Positions 49,919 through 60,096 of a DNA stretch of 64,000 bases are shown here, in pieces. The stretch covers positions 930,001 to 994,000 of the forward strand of contig NZ_SGWX01000001.1 of assembly GCF_004216535.1 (NCBI RefSeq), read 5' to 3'. The notes below the pieces were generated by a model that saw nothing but the letters and a program-made list of their open reading frames with translations, searched no databases and had not been told where the DNA came from. The number at the start of each line of letters is the position of its first letter. Within the stretch, counting starts at the first letter, position 1. The translations under genes were made by a program, and so were the position numbers. This stretch comes from Xylanimonas ulmi (lineage in GTDB: Bacteria > Actinomycetota > Actinomycetes > Actinomycetales > Cellulomonadaceae).

Positions 49919-50008
49919 CCCGTAGTCGCTGCCCACCACGCAGCGCCCCGCGCCCCTTCGCAGGCGGCCCCGATGAGACGGGGTTCGCTTCGGGGGGCGC
50001 GCGTCACA

Positions 50009-50021
50009 TAGGCTGGGAGAC
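50009..50021 (+). promoter_or_regulatory. Leaderless-type -10 of secG
   Basis: TAGGCT at 50009-50014, 7 nt, then ATG at 50022. GGGAG within the spacer could act as a ribosome site if a longer transcript exists. Confidence 0.55.
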
Positions 50022-50264
50022 ATGGACGTCCTGCGCATCACCCTTCAGGTCCTGCTGGTGGTCACCAGTGGGTTCCTCACGCTCCTGATCCTTCTGCACA
50101 AGGGCAAGGGCGGTGGCCTGTCCGACATGTTCGGCGGCGGCATCACCGCGGGCGCCGGCAGCTCGGGTGTCGCCGAGCGGAACCTGAACCGGATCACGGT
50201 GTCGTTCGCCGTCGTCTGGGCGATCGTGATCGTCCTGCTGGGACTCATCCAGAGGCTGGGCTGA
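50022..50264 (+). CDS. secG: Preprotein translocase subunit SecG
   Basis: SecG assists SecYE in protein export. The protein has 80 residues and two transmembrane helices: about 5-25 (LRITLQVLLVVTSGFLTLLI) and 57-78 (ITVSFAVVWAIVIVLLGLI). They are joined by the glycine-rich cytoplasmic loop LHKGKGGGLSDMFGGG, a family hallmark. The small size is normal. It has its own -10 element and lies between tpiA and rbpA, a common actinobacterial position. Confidence 0.93.
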   Translation: MDVLRITLQVLLVVTSGFLTLLILLHKGKGGGLSDMFGGGITAGAGSSGVAERNLNRITVSFAVVWAIVIVLLGLIQRLG

Positions 50265-50286
50265 GCCCAGGTGATCTCGGGCAACG

Positions 50287-50308
50287 TCACCGGCATTGGC
50301 GCCGGTGA
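50287..50308 (+). terminator. Hairpin between secG and rbpA
   Basis: TCACCGGC (50287-50294) pairs with GCCGGTGA (50301-50308), a six-base loop. It could end secG transcripts or form part of the rbpA leader. Confidence 0.45.
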
Positions 50309-50335
50309 GCGAGTCGAAGGTGAGGTTGACCTGAC

Positions 50336-50692
50336 GTGGCTTCCACAGGTCATGTGATCCGGGGTTCGCGCGTGGGCGCGGGCCCGATGGGGGAGACGGA
50401 GCGCGGCGATGTCGCGCCCCGCGCCCGCATCTCGTATTGGTGCGCCAACGGGCATGAGACGCAACCAGCGTTCGCCGTGGGCCAGGACTTCGAGCCTCCG
50501 GCGCAATGGGACTGCCCGAGGTGCGGGCTCCCGGCCGGTCTCGACCGGACCGCTCCGCCTCCGCCGGAGCACAACGAGCCGTACAAGACGCACCTGGCGT
50601 ACGTCAAAGAGCGCCGCTCCGACGCCGAGGGCGCAGCGCTCCTCGACGAGGCGCTGACGGTTCTGCGTCGCCGCCGCGGCGACGTCGCGTAA
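50336..50692 (+). CDS. rbpA: RNA polymerase-binding protein RbpA
   Basis: RbpA is an actinobacteria-specific RNA polymerase factor that stabilises the open complex with the housekeeping sigma factor. The 118-residue protein shows the core ISYWCANGHETQPAFAV with Cys36 and His40, and WDCPRCG with Cys60 and Cys63 (zinc-type ligands). The basic linker and sigma-interacting end KTHLAYVKERRSDAE follow. The start is GTG 50336, with GAAGGTGAGG upstream. It is convergent with pgl across a strong hairpin. Confidence 0.95.
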   Translation: MASTGHVIRGSRVGAGPMGETERGDVAPRARISYWCANGHETQPAFAVGQDFEPPAQWDCPRCGLPAGLDRTAPPPPEHNEPYKTHLAYVKERRSDAEGAALLDEALTVLRRRRGDVA

Positions 50693-50702
50693 CGCGCTGA
50701 GA

Positions 50703-50743
50703 AAGGCGCCCAGCGCCCGCAGTCCGCGGGCGCTGGGCGCCTT
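50703..50743. terminator. Bidirectional terminator between rbpA and pgl
   Basis: A perfect 18-bp stem (50703-50720 with 50726-50743) has a five-base AGTCC loop. AGAAAGG stands on the left and CTTCTCT on the right, suiting both convergent genes. Confidence 0.85.
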
Positions 50744-50789
50744 CTCTCGTGCGTCAAGGTCCCCTGGAGTACGGGGTCGGCGTACCGGG

Positions 50790-51539
50790 CTAGGGCGCGT
50801 CCGCCGCGGCCGTGTCCAGCAGCCACAGGGTGCGTGAGACTCCGCGCACGCCCGCGGCCGGGACCTCCGCCGTTGGCTCGCCCGCGAGGGCCGCGGCGGC
50901 CTGCTCGGCCTTCTCGGCGCCGGCCGCCACGACCCACACCTCGCGCGCGGCGTCGATCGCCTCGAAGGTCAGCGACACGCGTTCGGCGGGCGGCTTGGGG
51001 GAGCCGTGCACCCCCACGGTCGAGCCCGTCGCTCCCAGAGCCTCGTGGCCCGGGAAGAGCGAAGCCACGTGCCCGTCGGGACCCATCCCGAGCAGCAGCA
51101 CGTCGAAGGCCGGGACGGCGGCGCCGTCGTCGGCGTGGGCCGCGAGCTCGTCGGCGTAGGCCGCCGCGGACGCCTCGGGGGAGTCCGCCGCGTCCGGTCC
51201 GGCCATCGGGTGGACGTTGGCCTCGGGCAGCCCGGCCGACGCGACGAGCGCGTCGAGGAGGGCGGCGCGCGCCTGCGTCTCGTTGCGGTCGGGGTCACCC
51301 CGCGGCAGGAACCGCTCGTCGCCCCACCACAGGTGCACTCCCGACCAGTCGACCGCAGCGACGAGCGGGCTGGCCGCCGCAGCGGCCAGCGTCGCGACGC
51401 CCACGGTGCCGCCCGTGAGCACCACGTGCACGGGGCGGCGCACCGACTGTGCGTCGAGGATGCTCGTCAGCAGCCGTGCGGCGGCCGCCTCGGCCAGGAC
51501 CGCGGGGTCTGGGTGGACGACGACGAGCCGGCGGCTCAC
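50790..51539 (-). CDS. pgl: 6-phosphogluconolactonase
   Basis: Pgl (DevB) hydrolyses 6-phosphogluconolactone, the second step of the oxidative pentose phosphate pathway. The 249-residue protein carries VHVVLTGGTVGVATL, VDWSGVHLWWGDERFLPRGDPDRN, LLLGMGPDGHVASLFPGH (family signature GxGPDGHxASLFP) and VSLTFEAIDAAREVWVV. Its GTG overlaps the opcA stop by 4 bp (GTGA), making it the last gene of the tal-zwf-opcA-pgl group. Confidence 0.95.
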   Translation of the reverse strand: MSRRLVVVHPDPAVLAEAAAARLLTSILDAQSVRRPVHVVLTGGTVGVATLAAAAASPLVAAVDWSGVHLWWGDERFLPRGDPDRNETQARAALLDALVASAGLPEANVHPMAGPDAADSPEASAAAYADELAAHADDGAAVPAFDVLLLGMGPDGHVASLFPGHEALGATGSTVGVHGSPKPPAERVSLTFEAIDAAREVWVVAAGAEKAEQAAAALAGEPTAEVPAAGVRGVSRTLWLLDTAAADAP

Positions 51540-52480
51540 GCGGCTTCTCCCGCGCCGGCCTCGGCGTCGACGAGCGGGAGGCCCGAGATGAGGGCCTCCT
51601 CGTAGACCTCGTCAGGGTCGAGGCGGCGCAGCTCCTCGATCAGCGCCTCGTTGAGCTTGCGCAACGGCAGGGCGACCCGGCGGTCCGGGGCGCCCGCCTG
51701 GGAGATCGTCACGACACGCCCGTCGGGGCGGTCGAGCACGATGTCGCCGCTCTTGCGTCGCAGCGTCACGCGCGTGATCGCCGTCGCGTCCGGCACGTGC
51801 GTGATTGTCGTCGGGCAGTGCAGGCGAGCCCGCAGCCATCCCGCCAGCAGGTCGAGCGAGGTGTGGCCGCGCTCGCCCTCGATGACGACGCGCGTGACCG
51901 GCTCGTACGGCGGCTGCTCGACCGCCGCCGCCAGCAGACCGCGCCACAGCGTGACGCGGGCCCAGGCGAGGTCGGTGTCGCCGGTGGCGTAGTGCGCGCC
52001 CAGCGAGCGGATCATCGCCTCAGGATCGGCGGACATGACCGAGTCGGTGATGCGGCGCTGGGCCATCCGCCCGATGGGGTGCTCGGAGGGCTGCTGGGGC
52101 GCCTCGCGCGGCCACCACACGACGATCGGCGCGTCGGGCAGCAGCAGCGGCATCACGACGGCGTCGGGCTGCTCCTGCAGGGGGCCGCTGGTGCGCAGCA
52201 CCACGACCTCGGAGGCCCCGGCGTCACCGCCCACGCGGATCTGCGCGTCCAGGAGCGGGGCGTCGTCGACGCTGCCCGCCGAGGCGAAGACCAGCACGCG
52301 GCACGGGTGCTCGCGGCTGGCGTCGTTGGCCGCCTGGACGACGGTCTCGACGTCACCCTCGTCGGCCATGACCACGAGCGTGAGCACGCGGCCGAGGGCC
52401 ACCGCGCCGCCCTCGTCGCGCAGGCGCACCAGGCGCTTGTCGACGGCGGTGGTGGTGGTCTTGGGCATGTCGATGATCAT
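51536..52480 (-). CDS. opcA: Glucose-6-phosphate dehydrogenase assembly protein OpcA
   Basis: OpcA is an allosteric partner of glucose-6-phosphate dehydrogenase in actinobacteria and cyanobacteria. The 314-residue protein has the family pattern: VVMADEGDVETVVQAANDAS, HPCRVLVFA, APIVVWWPREAP, RRITDSVM, TDLAWARVTLWRGLLAAAVE and LLAGWLRARL. The ATG 52480 overlaps the zwf stop (ATGA) with GGAGG 6 nt upstream; an ATG at 52468 is an alternative. Being placed between zwf and pgl is the standard arrangement. Confidence 0.95.
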   Translation of the reverse strand: MIIDMPKTTTTAVDKRLVRLRDEGGAVALGRVLTLVVMADEGDVETVVQAANDASREHPCRVLVFASAGSVDDAPLLDAQIRVGGDAGASEVVVLRTSGPLQEQPDAVVMPLLLPDAPIVVWWPREAPQQPSEHPIGRMAQRRITDSVMSADPEAMIRSLGAHYATGDTDLAWARVTLWRGLLAAAVEQPPYEPVTRVVIEGERGHTSLDLLAGWLRARLHCPTTITHVPDATAITRVTLRRKSGDIVLDRPDGRVVTISQAGAPDRRVALPLRKLNEALIEELRRLDPDEVYEEALISGLPLVDAEAGAGEAA

Positions 52481-54018
52481 GGACGCCTCCAGGTGCGGCC
52501 GTCGCGGGCCATCATGCGGTCGGCCGACGCCGGCCCCCAGGTGCCCGCCGGGTACTGCTCGGGCCTGCCCTGGCGCGCCCAGTACGCGGTGATCGGGTCG
52601 AGGATCCGCCAGGAGAGCTCGACCTCCTCGCGTGTGGGGAACAGCGGCGGGTCGCCCAGCAGGACGTCGAGGATGAGGCGCTCGTACGCCTCGGGCGAGG
52701 ACTCGGTGAAGGCGTGGCCGTAGCCGAAGTCCATCGTGACGTCACGCACCTCCATCGCGGTCCCGGGCACCTTGGCGCCGAACCGCATGGTCACGCCCTC
52801 GTCGGGCTGGACCCGGATGACCAGGGCGTTGTTGCCCAGGTCAGAGGTCAGCGACGACTCGAACGGCAGGTGCGGCGCCTTCTTGAACACGACGGCCACC
52901 TCGGTGACGCGACGGCCCAGGCGCTTACCGGTGCGCAGGTAGAACGGGACGCCCGCCCACCGGCGGTTGTCGATGTCGAGGCGTACGGCCGCGTAGGTCT
53001 CGGTCGTCGAGTCGGGGTTGAAACCCTCCTCCTCCAGGAAGCCGACGACCTTCTCCCCGCCCTGCCACGCCGCCGCGTACTGACCGCGGGCGGTGTGCCG
53101 ACCCAGGTCGCGCGGCAGGCGCACCGAGGACAGCGCCTTGATCTTCTCGGCCCGCAACGCCGACGCCTCGAAGTTCACCGGCTCCTCCATCGCCACGAGG
53201 GCCAGGAGCTGCAGCAGGTGGTTCTGGATGACGTCGCGCGCGGCGCCGATGCCGTCGTAGTAGCCGGCGCGGCCGCCGATGCCGATGTCCTCGGCCATCG
53301 TGATCTGCACGTGGTCGACGTAGTTGGCGTTCCAGATCGGCTCGAACATCTGGTTCGCGAAGCGCAGCGCCAGGATGTTCTGGACCGTCTCCTTGCCCAG
53401 GTAGTGGTCGATGCGGAACACCGACTCCTGGTCGAAGACCTCAGAGACCACGGCGTCGAGCTCGCGCGCGCTGGCCAGGTCGTGGCCGAACGGCTTCTCG
53501 ATGACCACACGCCGCCACGCGCCCTCCTGCGGCGTCGACAGCCCGTGCTTCTGCAGCTGGCTGACGACCGTGGGGAAGGCGCCCGGCGGGATGGACAGGT
53601 AGAACGCGTGGTTGCCGCCCGTGCCGCGCTCGGCGTCGAGGCTCTCGACGGTCTTGCGCAGCGTGGCGAACGCGTCGTCGTCGTCGAACGCGCCCTGGAC
53701 GAACCGGATGCCCTCGGCGAGCTGACGCCAGGTCGCCTCGCGGAACGGGGTGCGCGCGTGCTCGCGCACGGCGTCGTGCACCACCTGGGCGAAGTCCTCG
53801 TCGGCCCAGTCCCGCCGGGCGAAGCCCGTCAGGGCGAAGCCCGGGGGGAGCAGGCCGCGGTTGGCCAGGTCGTAGACGGCGGGCATGAGCTTCTTGCGCG
53901 ACAGGTCTCCCGTCACGCCGAAAATCACGAGGCCGGAGGGCCCGGCGATGCGCGGCAGGCGCAGGTCGCGCGGGTCGCGCAGCGGGTTGTGCTCCGCGGA
54001 GATCCGGGCGGGCCTCAC
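52477..54018 (-). CDS. zwf: Glucose-6-phosphate 1-dehydrogenase
   Basis: Zwf oxidises glucose 6-phosphate with NADP and opens the pentose phosphate pathway. The 513-residue protein has the dinucleotide motif [12 protein letters not shown] (33-44), [10 protein letters not shown], the catalytic RIDHYLGKE (202-210) and the substrate region [20 protein letters not shown]. The C-terminal WRILDPI and [14 protein letters not shown] are complete. It starts at GTG 54018, overlapping the tal stop as GTGA. Confidence 0.97.
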   Translation of the reverse strand: MRPARISAEHNPLRDPRDLRLPRIAGPSGLVIFGVTGDLSRKKLMPAVYDLANRGLLPPGFALTGFARRDWADEDFAQVVHDAVREHARTPFREATWRQLAEGIRFVQGAFDDDDAFATLRKTVESLDAERGTGGNHAFYLSIPPGAFPTVVSQLQKHGLSTPQEGAWRRVVIEKPFGHDLASARELDAVVSEVFDQESVFRIDHYLGKETVQNILALRFANQMFEPIWNANYVDHVQITMAEDIGIGGRAGYYDGIGAARDVIQNHLLQLLALVAMEEPVNFEASALRAEKIKALSSVRLPRDLGRHTARGQYAAAWQGGEKVVGFLEEEGFNPDSTTETYAAVRLDIDNRRWAGVPFYLRTGKRLGRRVTEVAVVFKKAPHLPFESSLTSDLGNNALVIRVQPDEGVTMRFGAKVPGTAMEVRDVTMDFGYGHAFTESSPEAYERLILDVLLGDPPLFPTREEVELSWRILDPITAYWARQGRPEQYPAGTWGPASADRMMARDGRTWRRP

Positions 54019-55148
54019 CTGGCGCCGCCCGCCGCCGCTGCGGCGTCGAGCCCGTCCTGCGTGGTCTGCAGGAGCTGCGACCAGCTGACCTCGAACTTCT
54101 CGACGCCCTCGGCCTCGAGCTGTGCCGTGACGGCGGCGAGCGAGACGCCCTGCGCCTCGACGGCTGCGATCACGGCGGCGGCCTCGTCACCCGTGCCCGT
54201 CACGGTGTCGCCGATGACGATGCCGTGGTCGGCGAACGCGTCGAGCGTCGCCTCGGGCATCGTGTTGACGACGCCCGCGACGACGAGCTCGTCGACGTAC
54301 ATGGTGTCGCGGTACTCGGGGTTCTTGACGCCGGTGGATGCCCACAGCGGACGCTGAGGCTGGGCGCCTGCGGCGGCCAGCGCCTGCCAGCGCTCGCCCA
54401 CGACGACCTGCTCGTAGGCGGCGAAGGCGAGGCGGGCGTTGGCGATCGCCGCCTTGCCGCGCAGGTCCAGCGCCTCGGGCGAGCCGACCTTCTCGAGCGC
54501 GGCGTCCACCGCGGTGTCGACGCGCGAGACGAAGAACGAGGCGACCGAGCCGATCGTGGCCAGGTCGTGGCCGTTGGCGCGAGCCTGCTCCAGGCCCGCG
54601 AGCCACGCGTCGAGCACGGCGCGGTAGCGCTCGATCGAGAAGATGAGGGTCACGTTGACCGAGATGCCCTGGGCGAGCACGCGCGTGATCGCGGGCAGGC
54701 CCTCGACCGTCGCGGGGATCTTGATCATGACGTTGGGGCGGGCGACCGTCGCCCACAGGCGCTCGGCCGTGGCGACGGTGGCCTCGGTCTCGCGGGCCAG
54801 GCGCGGATCGACCTCGATCGACACGCGCCCGTCGACGGCGCGGGTGGAGTCGTAGACGGGGCGCAGCACGTCGGCGGCGTCGCGCACGTCGTCGGTGGTG
54901 ATGCGCTCGACGGCGGCCTCGACGTCGGCTCCGGCCAACTCGGCCAGCGCCGAGGCGTAGGCGTCGCCCTTGCTCAGGGCCGCGGCGAAGATCGTGGGGT
55001 TCGTGGTCACGCCCACCACGTCCTTCTCGGCGACGAGCCGGGCGAGGTCGCCGGTGGCGAGCCGCTCGCGGGACAGGTCGTCGAGCCAGATCGAGACACC
55101 GGACTCCGAGAGCCGGTGGGTGGGGCGCAGGTCGCTGGGGGTGGTCAT
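54015..55148 (-). CDS. tal: Transaldolase
   Basis: Transaldolase transfers a dihydroxyacetone unit between sedoheptulose 7-phosphate and glyceraldehyde 3-phosphate. The 377-residue protein is the longer actinobacterial/cyanobacterial type: [25 protein letters not shown], the Schiff-base lysine Lys143 in [25 protein letters not shown], and [19 protein letters not shown] lies about 10 nt before the ATG. It is separated from tkt upstream by a 152-bp interval with a strong hairpin, but is fused by overlap to zwf. Confidence 0.96.
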   Translation of the reverse strand: MTTPSDLRPTHRLSESGVSIWLDDLSRERLATGDLARLVAEKDVVGVTTNPTIFAAALSKGDAYASALAELAGADVEAAVERITTDDVRDAADVLRPVYDSTRAVDGRVSIEVDPRLARETEATVATAERLWATVARPNVMIKIPATVEGLPAITRVLAQGISVNVTLIFSIERYRAVLDAWLAGLEQARANGHDLATIGSVASFFVSRVDTAVDAALEKVGSPEALDLRGKAAIANARLAFAAYEQVVVGERWQALAAAGAQPQRPLWASTGVKNPEYRDTMYVDELVVAGVVNTMPEATLDAFADHGIVIGDTVTGTGDEAAAVIAAVEAQGVSLAAVTAQLEAEGVEKFEVSWSQLLQTTQDGLDAAAAAGGAR

Positions 55149-55254
55149 ACGGGTCAGACCTTCCTGTCTGTGATGCCGGACCCGTCGTGGTGGCGGCCCG
55201 GCAGGTATGTCCGGGGTGGCGTCAGCGACGCCTGGCGCTCGAAGGCGCCGTGGC

Positions 55255-55294
55255 GACGGCGGCCGGCCCCGTCGTGGTGGGGCCGGCCGCCGTC
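55255..55294 (-). terminator. Hairpin between tkt and tal
   Basis: GACGGCGGCCGGCCCC (55255-55270) pairs with GGGGCCGGCCGCCGTC (55279-55294), a perfect 16-bp stem with an eight-base loop, beginning 6 nt after the tkt stop on the minus strand. There is no clear T-run. Confidence 0.7.
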
Positions 55295-55300
55295 ATCGGG

Positions 55301-57379
55301 TCACGCGGTGGCGGCGGCGATGGACTCGCGGGCCGCGGCGGCGACGTTCTGCGGCGTGAAGCCGAACTCGCGGAACAGCACGTTCGCGTCGGCCGAGGCA
55401 CCGTAGTGCTCGAGCGAGACCATGCGGCCGGCGTCGCCGACGTACTCCCGCCAGCCCTGCTTGAGGCCGGCCTCCACCGAGACGCGCGCCTTGACGCCGG
55501 TCGGCAGCACCGACTCGCGGTACTCGTCGCTCTGGCGGGCGAACCACTCGAGCGACGGGGCCGAGACCACGCGGGCCGCGACGCCCTCGGCCGCGAGGAT
55601 CTCGCGCGCCTTGACGGCGTGCTGGACCTCGGAGCCGGTGGCGATGAGGATCACGTCAGGCGTCCCGTCGGTGTCGAGCAGCGTGTAGGCGCCCTTGAGG
55701 GTGCCCTCGGCGCCCGCGAAGCCCTGCTCGCCGCGCGGGAAGACCGGCAGGTTCTGGCGGCTGAGGATCAGGCCGGCGGGGTTCTTGGTGTTCTCCAGGA
55801 CGCCGCGCCAGGCCCAGGCAGTCTCGTTGGCGTCGGCCGGGCGCACGATGTCCAGGTTCGGGATCGCGCGGTAGGCCCACAGGTGCTCGACGGGCTGGTG
55901 CGTGGGGCCGTCCTCGCCGAGGCCGATCGAGTCGTGCGTCCACACGAACGTCGTCGGGATCTCCATGAGGGCCGCCAGGCGCACGGCGCCGCGCATGTAG
56001 TCGGCGAACTGGAAGAACGTGCCGCCATACGGGCGCGTCAGGCCGTGCAGCACGATGCCGTTGAGGATCGCGCCCATGCCGTGCTCGCGGATGCCGAAGT
56101 GCAGCGTGCGGCCGTAGGGGTTGCCGCTCCACGAGGCCGTCTGGTGGTTCTCGGGGATGAACGACGGCTCGCCGTCCATCGTCGTGTTGTTCGAGCCGGC
56201 GAGGTCGGCCGAGCCGCCCCACAGTTCGGGCAGCACGTCCTTGAGCGCGGTGAGCACCTTGCCCGAGGCGGCACGGGTCGCCACGCCCTTCTCCGAGGCG
56301 TCGAAGACGGGCAGTTGCTGCGCCCAGCCCTCAGGCAGCTCGCGCTGCTGCAGGCGGGCCAGGAGGGCGGCGCGCTCGGGGTTGGCGGCCTGCCACCCGG
56401 CGAACGCCTCGTCCCAGGCGGCGCGCTGGTCCGACTGGCGCTTGGCGACCTCGCGGGTGTAGCTGAGCACCTCGGCGTCGATCTGGAAGCTCTTGGCCGG
56501 GTCGAGGCCGAGGGACTCCTTGAGCGCCTCGATCTTCGCGGCGCCCATGGCGTTGCCGTGCGGGCCGCCGATGATGGTGTTGAGCGCGATGATCGACGGC
56601 TTGCCGGTCTCGGCCTTGGCCGCGTCGATGGCGGCCGCGAGTCCCGCGACGTCCTCGGTGTACCCGGTCCCGCCGTTGGTCCAGTCGACGCGCTGGGTGT
56701 GCCAGCCGTAGGACTCGTAGCGCGCGAGCACGTCCTCGGAGAACGAGATGTCGGTCTCGTGCTCGATCGAGATCTTGTTGTCGTCCCAGATCACGATGAG
56801 GTTGCCGAGCTGGTGGTGGCCCGCGAGCGAGCCCGCCTCGGAGGTCACGCCCTCCTGCAGGTCGCCATCGCCGGCGATGACGTAGATGTGGTGGTCGAAC
56901 GGCGAGGCGCCCGGGGCGGCCTCGGGGTCGAGCAGGCCGCGCTCGCGGCGCGAGGCGAAGGCGAAGCCGGTCGCCGAGGCGAGGCCCTGGCCGAGCGGGC
57001 CGGTGGTGATCTCGACGCCGGTCGTGTGGCCGTACTCGGGGTGGCCCGGGGTCTTCGAGCCCCAGGTGCGCAGCGCCTCGATGTCCTCGACCTCAAGGCC
57101 GTAGCCGGCCAGGAAGAGCTGCAGGTAGATGGTCAGCGAGGAGTGGCCCGCCGACAGGATGAACCGGTCACGGCCGACCCACTGCGCGTCGGCGGGGTCG
57201 TGGCGCATCGCCTTCTGGAACAGGAGGTACGCCGCCGGGGCGAGCGAGACGGCGGTGCCGGGGTGGCCGTTGCCGACCTTCTCCACGGCGTCGGCGGCCA
57301 TCGCCTTGATCGCCTTGACCGCGCGGTCGTCGAGCTCATTCCACTCAAGTGGCGTCAGGGCGGGGTCGAACGTGCTCAC
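55301..57379 (-). CDS. tkt: Transketolase
   Basis: Transketolase moves two-carbon units in the pentose phosphate pathway using thiamine diphosphate. The 692-residue protein is full length: [29 protein letters not shown], the ThDP motif GDGDLQEG (170-177), [38 protein letters not shown] and [20 protein letters not shown]. The start is GTG 57379 with AAAGAGG before it. ctaB is divergent across 283 bp. Read on minus, TACGCT (57516-57511) is a possible -10, with no clear -35. Confidence 0.97.
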   Translation of the reverse strand: MSTFDPALTPLEWNELDDRAVKAIKAMAADAVEKVGNGHPGTAVSLAPAAYLLFQKAMRHDPADAQWVGRDRFILSAGHSSLTIYLQLFLAGYGLEVEDIEALRTWGSKTPGHPEYGHTTGVEITTGPLGQGLASATGFAFASRRERGLLDPEAAPGASPFDHHIYVIAGDGDLQEGVTSEAGSLAGHHQLGNLIVIWDDNKISIEHETDISFSEDVLARYESYGWHTQRVDWTNGGTGYTEDVAGLAAAIDAAKAETGKPSIIALNTIIGGPHGNAMGAAKIEALKESLGLDPAKSFQIDAEVLSYTREVAKRQSDQRAAWDEAFAGWQAANPERAALLARLQQRELPEGWAQQLPVFDASEKGVATRAASGKVLTALKDVLPELWGGSADLAGSNNTTMDGEPSFIPENHQTASWSGNPYGRTLHFGIREHGMGAILNGIVLHGLTRPYGGTFFQFADYMRGAVRLAALMEIPTTFVWTHDSIGLGEDGPTHQPVEHLWAYRAIPNLDIVRPADANETAWAWRGVLENTKNPAGLILSRQNLPVFPRGEQGFAGAEGTLKGAYTLLDTDGTPDVILIATGSEVQHAVKAREILAAEGVAARVVSAPSLEWFARQSDEYRESVLPTGVKARVSVEAGLKQGWREYVGDAGRMVSLEHYGASADANVLFREFGFTPQNVAAAARESIAAATA

Positions 57380-57616
57380 GAATGCCTCTTTCCTGTCCAG
57401 GGCATCGCGGCCCCGGGAACATGTGCGGGTTGCCTGCTCGAGTGCCGACGCGCGGTCTCCCAGGCGGGCCTGGGGGCACATCGGCCTCGGCGGCGGCCAG
57501 TTGCGGCTCCAGCGTATATCGCACGCCCGGCTGCGGGGTGTGCCTGTCCGCGAGGATCGCGCTCACAGGCGCCAGCCGTTCTCACGGAGCGTGCCCGCTG
57601 GTTGGGCGGGCGGCCG

Positions 57617-57622
57617 TAGGAT
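57617..57622 (+). promoter_or_regulatory. Candidate -10 of ctaB
   Basis: TAGGAT at 57617-57622 would start transcription near 57629 and leave a leader of about 34 nt before the GTG at 57663. It lies within the 283-bp divergent tkt-ctaB interval (57380-57662). Apart from TATATC around 57515 I see nothing else distinctive there. Confidence 0.45.
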
Positions 57623-57662
57623 GGGCTCGTCCCTCCACCCACGAGAACGGAACAGCGCGCGC

Positions 57663-58577
57663 GTGACCACGAGCCAGTCCGCCACCGGTCACCTGCGCGA
57701 CCGCGTCGGCGCCTACGTCGCGCTGACGAAGCCGCGCATCATCGAACTCCTCCTGGTCACGACGATCCCGACCATGTTCCTGGCGCAGGGAGGCCTGCCG
57801 AACCTGTGGCTCGTGCTGGCGACGCTCGTGGGCGGTGCGTTGGCCGCAGGCTCGGCCAACGCGTTCAACTGCTACTACGACCGCGACATCGACGCGCTCA
57901 TGAGCCGGACCAAGCGCCGCCCGCTCGTGACCGGAGAGATCACCCCCCGCGCCGCGCTGATCTTCGCCACGGCGCTCGGCGCCGCGTCGCTGGTGTGGTT
58001 CGCGCTCCTGGTCAACGCGTTCTCCGCATGGCTCACGTTCGCCGCCATCGCGCTCTACGTCGTCTTCTACACGATGATCCTCAAGCGGCGGACGTCACAG
58101 AACATCGTGTGGGGCGGCGTGGCCGGATGCATGCCGGTGTTCATCGGCTGGGCCGCCGTGCGCGGAAGCCTCGACTGGGCGCCCGTCGCCCTGTTCGGCG
58201 TCATCTTCTTCTGGACCCCGCCGCACTACTGGCCGCTGTCGGTCAAGTTCAAGAAGGACTACGCCGCCGCGGGCGTGCCCATGCTGCCGGTGGTCGCCTC
58301 GGACCGCCGCGTCGCCGTCGAGATGGCGCTCTACACGGTCGCGATGATCGCCTGCTCGCTCGCGCTCGTGCCGCTGGCCGGAATGACCTGGGTGTACACG
58401 GTGGTCGCGACGGCGCTGGCGCTCTGGTTCGGTTGGCAGACCTGGCTCATGCTCGACCACGCGCGCCGCGGCCGGGCGAAGACCGGCAAGGTGGCCATGC
58501 GGGTGTTCCACGCGTCGATCACCTACCTGACGATCCTGTTCGTCGCGGTCGCGGTCGACGTGTTCCTTCCCTTCTGA
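57663..58577 (+). CDS. ctaB: Protoheme IX farnesyltransferase
   Basis: CtaB (CyoE, COX10) adds a farnesyl group to heme b, giving heme o for terminal oxidases. The 304-residue UbiA-type prenyltransferase has about nine membrane helices, [18 protein letters not shown], the Mg-prenyl-diphosphate motif Asn69-x3-Asp73-x3-Asp77 ([19 protein letters not shown]), and the second aspartate-rich region [21 protein letters not shown] 57663 gives a compact N-terminus. Divergence from tkt is usual in actinobacteria. Confidence 0.95.
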   Translation: MTTSQSATGHLRDRVGAYVALTKPRIIELLLVTTIPTMFLAQGGLPNLWLVLATLVGGALAAGSANAFNCYYDRDIDALMSRTKRRPLVTGEITPRAALIFATALGAASLVWFALLVNAFSAWLTFAAIALYVVFYTMILKRRTSQNIVWGGVAGCMPVFIGWAAVRGSLDWAPVALFGVIFFWTPPHYWPLSVKFKKDYAAAGVPMLPVVASDRRVAVEMALYTVAMIACSLALVPLAGMTWVYTVVATALALWFGWQTWLMLDHARRGRAKTGKVAMRVFHASITYLTILFVAVAVDVFLPF

Positions 58578-58599
58578 CCGACCCGGCTGACGTCGCGGC

Positions 58600-59463
58600 T
58601 CACCCCTGCACGCGCTGCTCCACGATGGGCAGGCACACGTCCGTCACCCACGCCGCTGGGTCGGGGTTCTGCGCCGGGCTGACGCGGTAGACGTTGAACA
58701 TGGGACCGGTCGTCAGTCCGCGCGCGGCGATGTACGCGCCGATGGCGGCGGAGACCTCCGGCATCCCGTCATAGCCGCCCCGCAGGGTGGCGACCACGAC
58801 GTCGCGCGCGGGCACGTCCTGGCGCCGCAGAGGCGCCACGGGTGTGAACGGCGCGGCAACCTGCAGCCACACCTCGACGTCGACGTCGGAGTCTCGGTAC
58901 TCCGGGTCGTGGAAGGTGGCGCCGCCGATGCCCTGATCGTGGTCGGGCATCGCCACGCCGCTGCGGGCCATGAGCGGTCCGATCTCCTGCCACAGTTGAC
59001 CCTCGTCGCCGTAGGACGGCAGCACGCGCCGCAGCGCGGCCACCGTCATGGCGGGCATGTGGACCTGGCGGACGTCGATGTCCATGGTGGACTCCTGAAG
59101 GTAGGCGTTGATTCGGTCGAACGCCGCGCTCATGCCCTCCAGCCGCGCCCGCTCACCCGAGAGGCGCTCAGCGTGGGTGGACATGATGGCGCGCAGGCGC
59201 CCAGGATCACCACGGTTGGCCATGACCTCACCGATCTCAGCGACCGGCAGTCCCGCATCGCGCAACCGCACGATCCAGTGGGCGTCGGTCACCTGCGCCG
59301 CCGAGTAGAACCGGTGGCCCGTGAACGGATCGGTCACGAGGGGCTCCAGGACGCGCTGCTCCTGATAGTGGCGCAGCATCCGCACGCTGATCGCCGTCAG
59401 CCGGGAGAACAGGCCGATGCGCAGCAGCCCCTCGCCGTCGTGGTCCATGCCTCCATCAGACAT
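58600..59463 (-). CDS. MerR-family regulator with GyrI-like effector domain
   Basis: This 287-residue regulator has an N-terminal MerR winged helix (LLRIGLFSRLTAISVRMLRH, YQEQRVLEPLVTDPFTGHRF), a coiled-coil dimer helix (about 95-125), and a C-terminal GyrI/BmrR-type ligand-binding domain (VRQVHMPAMTVAALRRVLPS to the end). Such proteins sense hydrophobic drugs and activate efflux genes. No efflux gene is adjacent, so its target is unclear. ATG 59463 is preferred: CACGAT ends 6 nt before it. A GTG at 59469 would add two residues. Confidence 0.87.
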   Translation of the reverse strand: MSDGGMDHDGEGLLRIGLFSRLTAISVRMLRHYQEQRVLEPLVTDPFTGHRFYSAAQVTDAHWIVRLRDAGLPVAEIGEVMANRGDPGRLRAIMSTHAERLSGERARLEGMSAAFDRINAYLQESTMDIDVRQVHMPAMTVAALRRVLPSYGDEGQLWQEIGPLMARSGVAMPDHDQGIGGATFHDPEYRDSDVDVEVWLQVAAPFTPVAPLRRQDVPARDVVVATLRGGYDGMPEVSAAIGAYIAARGLTTGPMFNVYRVSPAQNPDPAAWVTDVCLPIVEQRVQG

Positions 59464-59552
59464 GCTCACATCGTGTCAGGCGCCAGCGCCGAGCAGCCCT
59501 GTCGCGCGCGCGTCATCGGCGTGGTCGACTCACGTGTGACGGGGGAGGGCGG

Positions 59553-60026
59553 ATGAGCGCGAGGAGCGGGCGGCCGTGGGTGCCGCCACGATGGTTCAAG
59601 CGTGCCGCGTGGCGCGCGCATCGGTGGCTCTACCGGGTCAGCGGCGGCCGCCGGGGCCTGCGCAGCCCCTCCGGCCGGACCTCCGGTCTGCTGCGCCTGC
59701 GCGTGGTGGGGCGCAAGTCGGGCGTCGAGCGGGCGGTGATCCTCGCCTACTTCGAGGACGGCGAACGGCTCGTGACGCTCGCGATGAACGGATGGGACGA
59801 CCCGCCACCCCAGTGGTGGCTGAACCTGCGGGCACACCCCGACGCCGTCGTCGACACCGTGGACGGCTCCGTCCACGTCCGGGGGCGGGCCGCGTCGGGC
59901 GAGGAGCGCCGACGGCTCTGGGCGGCCTTCGACGCGTATGACGGGTGGGGCGCCGGGATCGACCGGTTCGCGGCGCTGCGGTCCCGCGAGACTCCCGTGG
60001 TCGTGCTCGAACGCCGGGACGGCTGA
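59553..60026 (+). CDS. Deazaflavin (F420)-dependent nitroreductase-family protein
   Basis: This 157-residue split beta-barrel protein matches the deazaflavin-dependent nitroreductase (Ddn-like) family: [52 protein letters not shown], then the VHVRGRAA strand and a C-terminal helix. Family members use reduced F420 to reduce quinones or nitro compounds, or act in oxidative-stress defence. A basic N-terminal stretch of about 30 residues could contact membrane. The ATG has GGGAGG about 4 nt upstream. No F420 biosynthesis genes are in the window. Confidence 0.8.
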   Translation: MSARSGRPWVPPRWFKRAAWRAHRWLYRVSGGRRGLRSPSGRTSGLLRLRVVGRKSGVERAVILAYFEDGERLVTLAMNGWDDPPPQWWLNLRAHPDAVVDTVDGSVHVRGRAASGEERRRLWAAFDAYDGWGAGIDRFAALRSRETPVVVLERRDG

Positions 60027-60084
60027 GCGGCTCGGCTCGGGCCTCGCCCGGCGTGGCCTCGGTCAGGCGGCGCGTGCGCGACGG

Positions 60085-60096
60085 CATGATGAGGCC
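60085..60096 (+). promoter_or_regulatory. Possible leaderless-type -10 of xerD
   Basis: CATGAT at 60085-60090, 6 nt, then GTG at 60097. It is weaker than most of the set because it lacks the initial T. Confidence 0.4.
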
